Below are positions 22,708-35,600 of a stretch of 64,000 nucleotides of DNA, piece by piece. Position numbers and translations under genes: made by a program. Position 1 is the stretch's first letter. Each line of letters opens with the position of its first letter. The stretch comes from Tachypleus tridentatus (lineage: Eukaryota; Arthropoda; Merostomata; Xiphosura; Limulidae): assembly GCF_004210375.1 (NCBI RefSeq), contig NC_134834.1, forward strand, positions 158,615,290 to 158,679,289, written 5' to 3'. The notes beneath the pieces were generated by a model, which was given only the letters and a program-made list of their open reading frames with translations, did no database searches and was not told where the DNA came from.

Positions 22708-22985
22708 TAGAGTTTCTTTATCTATAGTGTCCGAGAAGGTTCCCTTGATAATTAATTATGAAACAAATACTATCAACCAAAATAAATAAAATAAAAAAGA
22801 CAAGAGTCAATAATGCGTCATCCGGTGTGATGACATGTTCATAGTCTCTTTATCTATAGTGTTGAGAAGGTTTCTTTGGTAATTAATTAAAAAAGCAAAG
22901 ATTATAAATTAAATGACATAATATGAAAAATATAAATGTTTTTAACTGCCATCTAGTGTGATTACTTTTTCATATGATGCCACCT
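22708..22985. repeat. Imperfect direct repeat, about 136-bp period
   Basis: TCTTTATCTATAGTGT, GAGAAGGTT and TAATTAATTA occur at about 22715 and again at about 22850, followed each time by a GTGTGAT.AC.T.TTCATA-like block. Lies just inside the right inverted-repeat arm. Confidence 0.6.
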
Positions 22986-23059
22986 AGCATTGTAGCCATA
23001 ATAACGTGCTCCTACTGTTGCTGATGTAAATCTATTTTACAACCCAGCAACGTGAACAC

Positions 23060-23235
23060 ATGTTCTCTGGTGTTAATACCGTAATCCTATTATATCGCCT
23101 AACAACACTCTCTCTGGTGTTATTGATGTACAAACTAAGTCAATGCCCTTGACATGTCATGGGAATTGGTAGAAATTGGGGCAAGGCCATGTTTGTTTAT
23201 TTCCGGCTCCAGTTTGCCATCCTATACTATTCGAA
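23060..23235 (-). repeat. Right arm of long inverted repeat around 18-23 kb
   Basis: Reverse complement of 17945-18100; the best block is 23128-23157. The inner part carries short subrepeats of CTCTGGTGTTA. Its outer end is only about 125 bp from the start of the satellite array. Confidence 0.75.
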
Positions 23236-24960
23236 GCGGTGTTTGAGTGGTACTAAAAGATGAATAAATATGACGTCAAAAGACCAACCTGTTTTAGTAA
23301 CTTTAAAACAATCACAACATTATTGTGAAATTATCGAAAAATGAATTTATTTTTGTTGCTAACTAAGGAATGACAAACTACTCCAGTAAGGTAGAACTAA
23401 GGAATGACAAACTACTCCAGTAAGGTAGAACTAAGGAATGACAAACTACTCCAGTAAGGTAGAACTAAGGAATGACAAACTACTCCATTAAGGTAGAACT
23501 AAGGAATGACAAACTACTTCAGTAAGGTAGAACTAACGAATGACAAACTACTCCAGTAAGGTAGAACTAAGGAATGACAAACTGCTCCAGTAAGGTAGAA
23601 CTAAGGAATGACAAACTGCTCCAGTAAGGTACAACTAAGGAATGACAAACTGCTCCAGTAAGGTACAACTAAGGAATGACAAACTGCTCCAGTAAGGTAC
23701 AACAAAGGAATGACAAACTGCTCCAGTAAGGTAGAACTAAGGAATGACAAACTACTTCAGTAAGGTAGAACTAACGAATGACAAACTGCTCCAGTAAGGT
23801 AAAACTAAGGAATGACAAACTGCTCCAGTAAGGTGGAACTAAGGAATGACAAACTGCTCCAGTAAGGTAGAACTAAGGAATAACAAACTGCTCCAGTAAG
23901 GTAGAACTAAGGAATGACAAACTGCTCCAGTAAGGTAGAACTAAGGAATGACAAACTGCTCCAGTAAGGTAGAACTAAGGAATGACAAACTACTCCAGTA
24001 AGGTAGAACTAAGGAATGACAAACTGCTCCAGTAAGGTAGAACTAAGGAATGACAAACTACTCCAGTAAGGTAGAACTAAGGAATGACAAACTGCTCCAG
24101 TAAGGTAGAACTAAGGAATGACAAACTGCTCCAGTAAGGTAGAACTAAGGAATGACAAACTGCTCCAGTAAGGTAGAACTAAGGAATGACAAACTGCTCC
24201 AGTAAGGTAGAACTAAGGAATGACAAACTGCTCCAGTAAGGTAGAACTAAGGAATGACAAACTACTCCAGTAAGGTAGAACTAAGGAATGACAAACTGCT
24301 CCAGTAAGGTAGAACTAAGGAATGACAAACTACTCCAGTAAGGTAGAACTAAGGAATGACAAACTACTCCAGTAAGGTAGAACTAAGGAATGACAAACTG
24401 CTCCAGTAAGGTAGAACTAAGGAATGACAAACTGCTTCAGTAAGGTGGAACTAAGGAATGACAAACTGCTCCAGTAAGGTAGAACTAAGGAATGACAAAC
24501 TGCTCCAGTAAGGTAGAACTAAGGAATGACAAACTGCTCCAGTAAGATAGAACTAAGGAATGACAAACTGCTCCAGTAAGGTAGAACTAAGGAATGACAA
24601 ACTACTCCAGTAAGGTAGAACTAAGGAATGACAAACTACTTCAGTAAGGTAGAACTAAGGAATGACAAACTGCTCCAGTAAGGTAGAACTAAGGAATGAC
24701 AAACTACTCCAGTAAGGTAGAACTAAGGAATGACAAACTGCTCCAGTAAGGTAGAACTAAGGAATGACAAACTGCTCCAGTAAGGTAGAACTAAGGAATG
24801 ACAAACTACTTCAGTAAGGTAGAACTAAGGAATGACAAACTACTTCAGTAAGGTAGAACTAACGAATGACAAACTACTCCAATAAGGTAGAACTAAGGAA
24901 TGACAAACTACTCCAGTAAGGTAGAACTAAGGAATGGCAAACTGCTCCAGTAAGGTAGAA

Positions 24961-25810
24961 CTAAGGAATGACAAACTACTTCAGTAAGCTAGAACTAAGG
25001 AATGACAAACTGCTCCAGTAAGGTAGAACTAAGGAATGACAAACTACTCCAGTAAGGTAGAACTAAGGAATGACAAACTCCTCCAGTAAGGTAGAACTAA
25101 GGAATGACAAACTACTCCAGTAAGGTAGAACTAAGGAATGACAAACTACTTCAGTAAGGTAGAACTAAGGAATGACAAACTACTTCAGTAAGGTAGAACT
25201 AACGAATGACAAACTACTCCAGTAAGGTAGAACTAAGGAATGACAAACTACTCCAGTAAGGTAGAACTAAGGAATGACAAACTGCTCCAGTAAGGTAGAA
25301 CTAAGGAATGACAAACTGCTCCAGTAAGGTAGAACTAAGGAATGACAAACTGCTCCAGTAAGGTAGAACTAAGGAATGACAAACTACTCCAGTAAGGTAG
25401 AACTAAGGAATGACAAACTGCTCCAGTAAGGTAGAACTAAGGAATGACAAACTGCTCCAGTAAGGTAGAACTAAGAAATGACAAACTGCTCCAGTAAGGT
25501 AGAACTAAGGAATGACAAACTGCTCCAGTAAGGTAGAACTAAGGAATGACAAACTACTCCAGTAAGGTAGAACTAAGGAATGACAAACTACTTCAGTAAG
25601 GTAGAACTAAGGAATGACAAACTGCTCCAGTAAGGTAGAACTAAGGAATGACAAACTACTCCAGTAAGGTAGAACTAAGGAATGACAAACTACTCCAGTA
25701 AGGTAGAACTAAGGAATGACAAACTGCTCCAGTAAGGTAGAACTAAGGAATGACAAACTACTTCAGTAAGGTAGAACTAAGGAATGACAAACTGCTCCAG
25801 TAAGGTAGAA
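24961..25810 (+). repeat. Higher-order repeat block, first copy (850 bp, 25 units)
   Basis: Matches 25811-26660 with only scattered differences. Shared private variants include TTCAGTAAGCT, CTCCTCCAG and CTAAGAAATG at positions exactly 850 bp apart. Confidence 0.9.
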
Positions 25811-26660
25811 CTAAGGAATGACAAACTACTTCAGTAAGCTAGAACTAAGGAATGACAAACTGCTCCAGTAAGGTACAACTAAGGAATGACAAACTACTCC
25901 AGTAAGGTAGAACTAAGGAATGACAAACTCCTCCAGTAAGGTAGAACTAACGAATGACAAACTACTCCAGTAAGGTAGAACTAAGGAATGACAAACTACT
26001 TCAGTAAGGTAGAACTAAGGAATGACAAACTACTTCAGTAAGGTAGAACTAACGAATGACAAACTACTCCAGTAAGGTAGAACTAAGGAATGACAAACTA
26101 CTCCAGTAAGGTAGAACTAAGGAATGACAAACTGCTCCAGTAAGGTAGAACTAAGGAATGACAAACTGCTCCAGTAAGGTAGAACTAAGGAATGACAAAC
26201 TGCTCCAGTAAGGTAGAACTAAGGAATGACAAACTACTCCAGTAAGGTAGAACTAAGGAATGACAAACTGCTCCAGTAAGGTAGAACTAAGGAATGACAA
26301 ACTGCTCCAGTAAGGTAGAACTAAGAAATGACAAACTGCTCCAGTAAGGTAGAACTAAGGAATGACAAACTGCTCCAGTAAGGTAGAACTAAGGAATGAC
26401 AAACTACTCCAGTAAGGTAGAACTAAGGAATGACAAATTACTTCAGTAAGGTAGAACTAAGGAATGACAAACTGCTCCAGTAAGGTAGAACTAAGGAATG
26501 ACAAACTACTCCAGTAAGGTAGAACTAAGGAATGACAAACTACTCCAGTAAGGTAGAACTAAGGAATGACAAACTGCTCCAGTAAGGTAGAACTAAGGAA
26601 TGACAAACTACTTCAGTAAGGTAGAACTAAGGAATGACAAACTGCTCCAGTAAGGTAGAA
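25811..26660 (+). repeat. Higher-order repeat block, second copy (850 bp)
   Basis: Tandem copy of the preceding 850-bp block. Differences such as ACGAATG for AGGAATG after CTCCTCCAG show that a little divergence followed the duplication. Confidence 0.9.
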
Positions 26661-29600
26661 CTAAGGAATGACAAACTACTTCAGTGAGGTAGAACTAACG
26701 AATGACAAACTACTCCAGTAAGGTAGAACTAAGGAATGACAAACTACTCCAGTAAGGTAGAACTAAGGAATGACAAACTACTCCAGTAAGGTAGAACTAA
26801 GGAATGACAAACTGCTCCAGTAAGGTAGAACTAAGGAATGACAAACTGCTCCAGTAAGGTTGAACTAAAGAATGACAAACTGCTCCAGAAAGGTAGAACT
26901 AACGAATGACAAACTACTTCAGTAAGGTAGAACTAAGGAATGACAAACTACTCCAGTAAGGTAGAACTAAGGAATGACAAACTGCTCCAGTAAGGTAGAA
27001 CTAAGGAATGACAAACTACTTCAGTAAGGTAGAACTAAGGAATGACAAACTACTCCAGTAAGGTAGAACTAAGGAATGACAAACTGCTCCAGTAAGGTAG
27101 AACTAAGGAATGACAAACTGCTTCAGTAAGGTGGAACTAAGGAATGACAAACTGCTCCAGTAAGGTAGAACTAAGGAATGACAAACTGCTCCAGTAAGGT
27201 AGAACTAAGGAATGACAAACTGCTCCAGTAAGGTAGAACTAAGGAATGACAAACTGCTCCAGTAAGGTAGAACTAAGAAATGACAAACTACTCCAGTAAG
27301 GTAGAACTAAGGAATGACAAACTACTCCAGTAAGGTAGAACTAAGGAATGACAAACTGCTCCAGTAAGGTAGAACTAAGGAATGACAAACTACTCCAGTA
27401 AGGTAGAACTAAGGAATGACAAACTACTCCAGTAAGGTAGAACTAAGGAATGACAAACTGCTCCAGTAAGGTAGAACTAAGGAATGACAAACTACTTCAG
27501 TAAGGTAGAACTAAGGAATGACAAACTGCTCCAGTAAGGTAGAACTAAGGAATGACAAACTACTTCAGTGAGGTAGAACTAACGAATGACAAACTACTCC
27601 AGTAAGGTAGAACTAAGGAATGACAAACTACTCCAGTAAGGTAGAACTAAGGAATGACAAACTACTCCAGTAAGGTAGAACTAAGGAATGACAAACTGCT
27701 CCAGTAAGGTAGAACTAAGGAATGACAAACTGCTCCAGTAAGGTTGAACTAAAGAATGACAAACTGCTCCAGAAAGGTAGAACTAACGAATGACAAAGTA
27801 CTTCAGTAAGGTAGAACTAAGGAATGACAAACTACTCCAGTAAGGTAGAACTAAGGAATGACAAACTGCTCCAGTAAGGTAGAACTAAGGAATGACAAAC
27901 TACTTCAGTAAGGTAGAACTAAGGAATGACAAACTACTCCAGTAAGGTAGAACTAAGGAATGACAAACTGCTCCAGTAAGGTAGAACTAAGGAATGACAA
28001 ACTGCTCCAGTAAGGTAGAACTAAGGAATGACAAACTGCTCCAGTAAGGTAGAACTAAGGAATGACAAACTGCTCCAGTAAGGTAGAACTAAGGAATGAC
28101 AAACTGCTCCAGTAAGGTAGAACTAAGAAATGACAAACTACTCCAGTAAGGTAGAACTAAGGAATGACAAACTACTCCAGTAAGGTAGAACTAAGGAATG
28201 ACAAACTGCTCCAGTAAGGTAGAACTAAGGAATGACAAACTACTTTAGTAAGGTAGAACTAAGGAATGACAAACTACTCCAGTAAGGTAGAACTAAGGAA
28301 TGGCAAACTGCTCCAGTAAGGTAGAACTAAGGAATGGCAAACTGCTCCAGTAAGGTAGAACTAAGGAATGACAAACTACTTCAGTAAGGTAGAACTAAGG
28401 AATGACAAACTACTTCAGTAAGGTAGAACTGACGAATGACAAACTACTCCAGTAAGGTAGAACTAAGGAATGACAAAGTACTCCAGTAAGGTAGAACTAA
28501 GGAATGACAAACTGCTCCAGTAAGGTAGAACTAAGGAATGACAAACTACTTCAGTAAGGTAGAACTAACGAATGACAAACTACTCCAGTAAGGTAGAACT
28601 AAGGAATGACAAACTACTCCAGTAAGGTAGAACTAAGGAATGACAAACTGCTCCAGTAAGGTAGAACTAAGGAATGACAAACTACTCCAGTAAGGTAGAA
28701 CTAAGTAATGACAAACTGCTCCAGTAAGGTAGAACTAAGGAATGACAAACTACTTTAGTAAGGTAGAACTAATGAATGACAAACTACTCAGTAAGGTAGA
28801 ACTAAGGAATGGCAAACTACTTCAGTAAGGTAGAACTAAGGAATGACAAACTACTTCAGTAAGGTAGAACTAAGGAATGACAAACTACTTCAGTAAGGTA
28901 GAACTGACGAATGACAAACTACTCCAGTAAGGTAGAACTAAGGAATGACAAAGTACTCCAGTAAGGTAGAACTAAGGAATGACAAACTGCTCCAGTAAGG
29001 TAGAACTAAGGAATGACAAACTACTTCAGTAAGGTAGAACTAAGGAATGACAAACTACTTCAGTAAGGTAGAACTAACGAATGACAAACTACTCCAGTAA
29101 GGTAGAACTAAGGAATGACAAACTACTCCAGTAAGGTAGAACTAAGGAATGACAAACTGCTCCAGTAAGGTAGAACTAAGGAATGACAAACTACTCCAGT
29201 AAGGTAGAACTAAGGAATGACAAACTGCTCCAGAAAGGTAGAACTAAGGAATGACAAACTACTTTAGTAAGGTAGAACTAATGAATGACAAACTACTCCA
29301 GTAAGGTAGAACTAAGGAATGGCAAACTACTTCAGTAAGGTAGAACTAAGGAATGACAAACTGCTCCAGTAAGGTAGAACTAAGGAATGACAAACTTTTC
29401 CAGTAAGGTAGAACTAACGAATGACACACTACTCCAGTAAGGTAGAACTAAGGAATGACAAACTACTTCAGTAAGGTAGAACTAAGGAATGACAAACTAC
29501 TTCAGTAAGGTAGAACTAAGGAATGACAAACTACTCCAGTAAGGTAGAACTAAGGAATGACAAACTGCTCCAGTAAGGTAGAACTAAGGAATGACAAACT

Positions 29601-32600
29601 GCTCCAGTAAGGTAGAACTAAGGAATGACAAACTGCTCCAGTAAGGTAGAAGTAAGGAATGACAAACTACTTCAGTAAGGTAGAACTAAGGAATGACAAA
29701 CTACTTCAGTAAGGTAGAACTAAGGAATGACAAACTGCTCCAGTAAGGTAGAACTAAGGAATGACAAACTGCTCCAGTAAGGTAGAACTAAGGAATGACA
29801 AACTGCTCCAGTAAGGTAGAACTAACGAATGACAAACTACTCCAGTAAGGTAGAACTAAGGAATGACAAACTGCTCTAAGGAATGACAGTAAGGTAGAAC
29901 TAAGGAATGACAAACTGCTCCAGTAAGGTAGAACTAAGGAATGACAAACTACTCCAGTAAGGTAGAACTAAGGAATGACAAACTACTCCAGTAAGGTAGA
30001 ACTAAGGAATGACAAACTGCTCCAGTAAGGTAGAACTAAGGAATGACAAACTACTTCAGTGAGGTAGAACTAACGAATGACAAACTACTCCAGTAAGGTA
30101 GAACTAAGGAATGACAAACTACTCCAGTAAGGTAGAACTAAGGAATGACAAACTACTCCAGTAAGGTAGAACTAAGGAATGACAAACTGCTCCAGTAAGG
30201 TAGAACTAAGGAATGACAAACTGCTCCAGTAAGGTTGAACTAAAGAATGACAAACTGCTCCAGAAAGGTAGAACTAACGAATGACAAAGTACTTCAGTCA
30301 GGTAGAACTAAGGAATGACACACTACTCCAGTAAGGTAGAACTAAGGAATGACAAACTGCTCCAGTAAGGTAGAACTAAGGAATGACAAACTACTTCAGT
30401 AAGGTAGAACTAAGGAATGACAAACTACTCCAGTAAGGTAGAACTAAGGAATGACAAACTGCTCCAGTAAGGTAGAACTAAGGAATGACAAACTGCTTCA
30501 GTAAGGTGGAACTAAGGAATGACAAACTGCTCCAGTAAGGTAGAACTAAGGAATGACAAACTGCTCCAGTAAGGTAGAACTAAGGAATGACAAACTGCTC
30601 CAGTAAGGTAGAACTAAGGAATGACAAACTGCTCCAGTAAGGTAGAACTAAGAAATGACAAACTACTCCAGTAAGGTAGAACTAAGGAATGACAAACTAC
30701 TCCAGTAAGGTAGAACTAAGGAATGACAAACTGCTCCAGTAAGGTAGAACTAAGGAATGACAAACTACTTTAGTAAGGTAGAACTAAGGAATGACAAACT
30801 ACTCCAGTAAGGTAGAACTAAGGAATGACAAACTGCTCCAGTAAGGTAGAACTAAGGAATGACAAACTGCTCCAGTAAGGTAGAACTAAGGAATGACAAA
30901 CTACTTCAGTAAGGTAGAACTAAGGAATGACAAACTACTTCAGTAAGGTAGAACTGACGAATGACAAACTACTCCAGTAAGGTAGAACTAAGGAATGACA
31001 AACTACTCCAGTAAGGTAGAACTAAGGAATGACAAACTGCTCCAGTAAGGTAGAACTAAGGAATGACAAACTACTTCAGTAAGGTAGAACTAACGAATGA
31101 CAAACTACTCCAGTAAGGTAGAACTAAGGAATGACAAACTACTCCAGTAAGGTAGAACTAAGGAATGACAAACTGCTCCAGTAAGGTAGAACTAAGGAAT
31201 GACAAACTACTCCAGTAAGGTAGAACTAAGTAATGACAAACTGCTCCAGTAAGGTAGAACTAAGGAATGACAAACTACTTTAGTAAGGTAGAACTAATGA
31301 ATGACAAACTACTCCAGTAAGGTAGAACTAAGGAATGGCAAACTACTTCAGTAAGGTAGAACTAAGGAATGACAAACTACTTCTGTAAGGTAGAACTAAG
31401 GAATGACAAACTACTTCAGTAAGGTAGAACTGACGAATGACAAACTACTCCAGTAAGGTAGAACTAAGGAATGACAAAGTACTCCAGTAAGGTAGAACTA
31501 AGGAATGACAAACTGCTCCAGTAAGGTAGAACTAAGGAATGACAAACTACTTCAGTAAGGTAGAACTAAGGAATGACAAACTACTTCAGTAAGGTAGAAC
31601 TAACGAATGACAAACTACTCCAGTAAGGTAGAACTAAGGAATGACAAACTACTCCAGTAAGGTAGAACTAAGGAATGACAAACTGCTCCAGTAAGGTAGA
31701 ACTAAGGAATGACAAACTACTCCAGTAAGGTAGAACTAAGGAATGACAAACTGCTCCAGAAAGGTAGAACTAAGGAATGACAAACTACTTTAGTAAGGTA
31801 GAACTAATGAATGACAAACTACTCCAGTAAGGTAGAACTAAGGAATGACAAACTACTTCAGTAAGGTAGAACTAAGGAATGACAAACTGCTCCAGTAAGG
31901 TAGAACTAAGGAATGACAAACTTTTCCAGTAAGGTAGAACTAACGAATGACAAACTACTCCAGTAAGGTAGAACTAAGGAATGACAAACTACTTCAGTAA
32001 GGTAGAACTAAGGAATGACAAACTACTTCAGTAAGGTAGAACTAAGGAATGACAAACTACTCAGTAAGGTAGAACTAAGGAATGACAAACTGCTCCAGTA
32101 AGGTAGAACTAAGGAATGACAAACTGCTCCAGTAAGGTAGAACTAAGGAATGACAAACTGCTCCAGTAAGGTAGAAGTAAGGAATGACAAACTACTTCAG
32201 TAAGGTAGAACTAAGGAATGACAAACTACTTCAGTAAGGTAGAACTAAGGAATGACAAACTGCTCCAGTAAGGTAGAACTAAGGAATGACAAACTGCTCC
32301 AGTAAGGTAGAACTAAGGAATGACAAACTGCTCCAGTAAGGTAGAACTAACGAATGACAAACTACTCCAGTAAGGTAGAACTAAGGAATGACAAACTGCT
32401 CCAGTAAGGTAGAACTAAGGAATGACAAACTGCTCCAGTAAGGTAGAACTAACGAATGACAAACTACTCCAGTAAGGTAGAACTAAGGAATGACAAACTA
32501 CTCCAGTAAGGTAGAACTAAGGAATGACAAACTACTCCAGTAAGGTAGAACTAAGGAATGACAAACTGCTCCAGTAAGGTAGAACTAAGGAATGACAAAC

Positions 32601-35600
32601 TGCTCCAGTAAGGTAGAACTAAGGAATGACAAACTACTTCAGTAAGGTAGAACTAAGGAATGACAAACTACTTCAGTAAGGTAGAACTGACGAATGACAA
32701 ACTACTCCAGTAAGGTAGAACTAAGGAATGACAAAGTACTCAGTAAGGTAGAACTAAGGAATGACAAACTGCTCCAGTAAGGTAGAACTAAGGAATGACA
32801 AACTACTTCAGTAAGGTAGAACTAACGAATGACAAACTACTCCAGTAAGGTAGAACTAAGGAATGACAAACTACTCCAGTAAGGTAGAACTAAGGAATGA
32901 CAAACTGCTCCAGTAAGGTAGAACTAAGGAATGACAAACTACTCCAGTAAGGTAGAACTAAGTAATGACAAACTGCTCCAGTAAGGTAGAACTAAGGAAT
33001 GACAAACTACTTTAGTAAGGTAGAACTAATGAATGACAAACTACTCCAGTAAGGTAGAACTAAGGAATGGCAAACTACTTCAGTAAGGTAGAACTAAGGA
33101 ATGACAAACTACTTCAGTAAGGTAGAACTAAGGAATGACAAACTACTTCAGTAAGGTAGAACTGACGAATGACAAACTACTCCAGTAAGGTAGAACTAAG
33201 GAATGACAAAGTACTCCAGTAAGGTAGAACTAAGGAATGACAAACTGCTCCAGTAAGGTAGAACTAAGGAATGACAAACTACTTCAGTAAGGTAGAACTA
33301 AGGAATGACAAACTACTTCAGTAAGGTAGAACTAACGAATGACAAACTACTCCAGTAAGGTAGAACTAAGGAATGACAAACTACTCCAGTAAGGTAGAAC
33401 TAAGGAATGACAAACTGCTCCAGTAAGGTAGAACTAAGGAATGACAAACTACTCCAGTAAGGTAGAACTAAGGAATGACAAACTGCTCCAGAAAGGTAGA
33501 ACTAAGGAATGACAAACTATTTTAGTAAGGTAGAACTAATGAATGACAAACTACTCCAGTAAGGTAGAACTAAGGAATGACAAACTACTTCAGTAAGGTA
33601 GAACTAAGGAATGACAAACTGCTCCAGTAAGGTAGAACTAAGGAATGACAAACTTTTCCAGTAAGGTAGAACTAACGAATGACAAACTACTCCAGTAAGG
33701 TAGAACTAAGGAATGACAAACTACTTCAGTAAGGTAGAACTAAGGAATGACAAACTACTTCAGTAAGGTAGAACTAAGGAATGACAAACTACTCCAGTAA
33801 GGTAGAACTAAGGAATGACAAACTGCTCCAGTAAGGTAGAACTAAGGAATGACAAACTGCTCCAGTAAGGTAGAACTAAGGAATGACAAACTGCTCCAGT
33901 AAGGTAGAACTAAGGAATGACAAACTACTTCAGTAAGGTAGAACTAAGGAATGACAAACTACTTCAGTAAGGTAGAACTAAGGAATGACAAACTGCTCCA
34001 GTAAGGTAGAACTAAGGAATGACAAACTGCTCCAGTAAGGTAGAACTAAGGAATGACAAACTGCTCCAGTAAGGTAGAACTAACGAATGACAAACTACTC
34101 CAGTAAGGTAGAACTAAGGAATGACAAACTGCTTTAGTAAGGTAGAACTAAGGAATGACAAACTGCTCCAGTAAGGTAGAACTAACGAATGACAAACTAC
34201 TCCAGTAAGGTAGAACTAAGGAATGACAAACTACTCCAGTAAGGTAGAACTAAGGAATGACAAACTGCTCCAGTAAGGTAGAACTAAGGAATGACAAACT
34301 ACTTCAGTAAGGTAGAACTAACGAATGACAAACTACTCCAGTAAGGTAGAACTAAGGAATGACAAACTACTCCAGTAAGGTAGAACTAAGGAATGACAAA
34401 CTGCTCCAGTAAGGTAGAACTAAGGAATGACAAACTGCTCCAGTAAGGTAGAACTAAGGAATGACAAACTGCTCCAGTAAGGTAGAACTAAGGAATGACA
34501 AACTGCTCCAGTAAGGTAGAACTAACAGTGACAAACTACTCCAGTAAGGTAGAACTAAGGAATGACAAACTACTCCAGTAAGGTAGAACTAAGGAATGAC
34601 AAACTGCTCCAGTAAGGTAGAACTAAGGAATGACAAACTACTTCAGTAAGGTAGAACTAAGGAATGACAAACTATTTTAGTAAGGTAGAACTAAGGAATG
34701 ACAAACTGCTCCAGTAAGGTAGAACTAAGGAATGACAAACTACTCCAGTAAGGTAGAACTAAGGAATGACAAACTACTCCAGTAAGGTAGAACTAAGGAA
34801 TGACAAACTACTCCAGTAAGGTAGAACTAAGGAATGACAAACTACTCCAGTAAGGTAGAACTAAGGAATGACAAACTGCTCCAGTAAGGTAGAACTAAGG
34901 AATGACAAACTGCTCCAGTAAGGTAGAACTAAGGAATGACAAACTACTTTAGTAAGGTAGAACTAAGGAATGACAAACTACTCCAGTAAGGTAGAACTAA
35001 GGAATGGCAAACTGCTCCAGTAAGGTAGAACTAAGGAATGACAAACTACTTCAGTGAGGTAGAACTAAGGAATGACAAACTACTTCAGTAAGGTAGAACT
35101 AAGGAATGACAAACTACTCCAGTAAGGTAGAACTAAGGAATGACAAACTACTCCAGTAAGGTAGAACTAAGGAATGACAAACTGCTCCAGTAAGGTAGAA
35201 CTAAGGAATGACAAACTGCTCCAGTAAGGTAGAACTAAGGAATGACAAACTGCTCCAGTAAGGTAGAACTAAGGAATGACAAACTGCTCCAGTAAGGTAG
35301 AACTAAGGAATGACAAACTACTTCAGTAAGGTAGAACTAAGGAATGACAAACTACTTCAGTAAGGTAGAACTAAGGAATGACAAACTGCTCCAGTAAGGT
35401 AGAACTAAGGAATGACAAACTGCTCCAGTAAGGTAGAACTAAGGAATGACAAACTGCTCCAGTAAGGTAGAACTAAGGAATGACAAACTACTCCAGTAAG
35501 GTAGAACTAAGGAATGACAAACTGCTCCAGTAAGGTAGAACTAAGGAATGACAAACTGCTCCAGTAAGGTAGAACTAACGAATGACAAACTACTCCAGTA

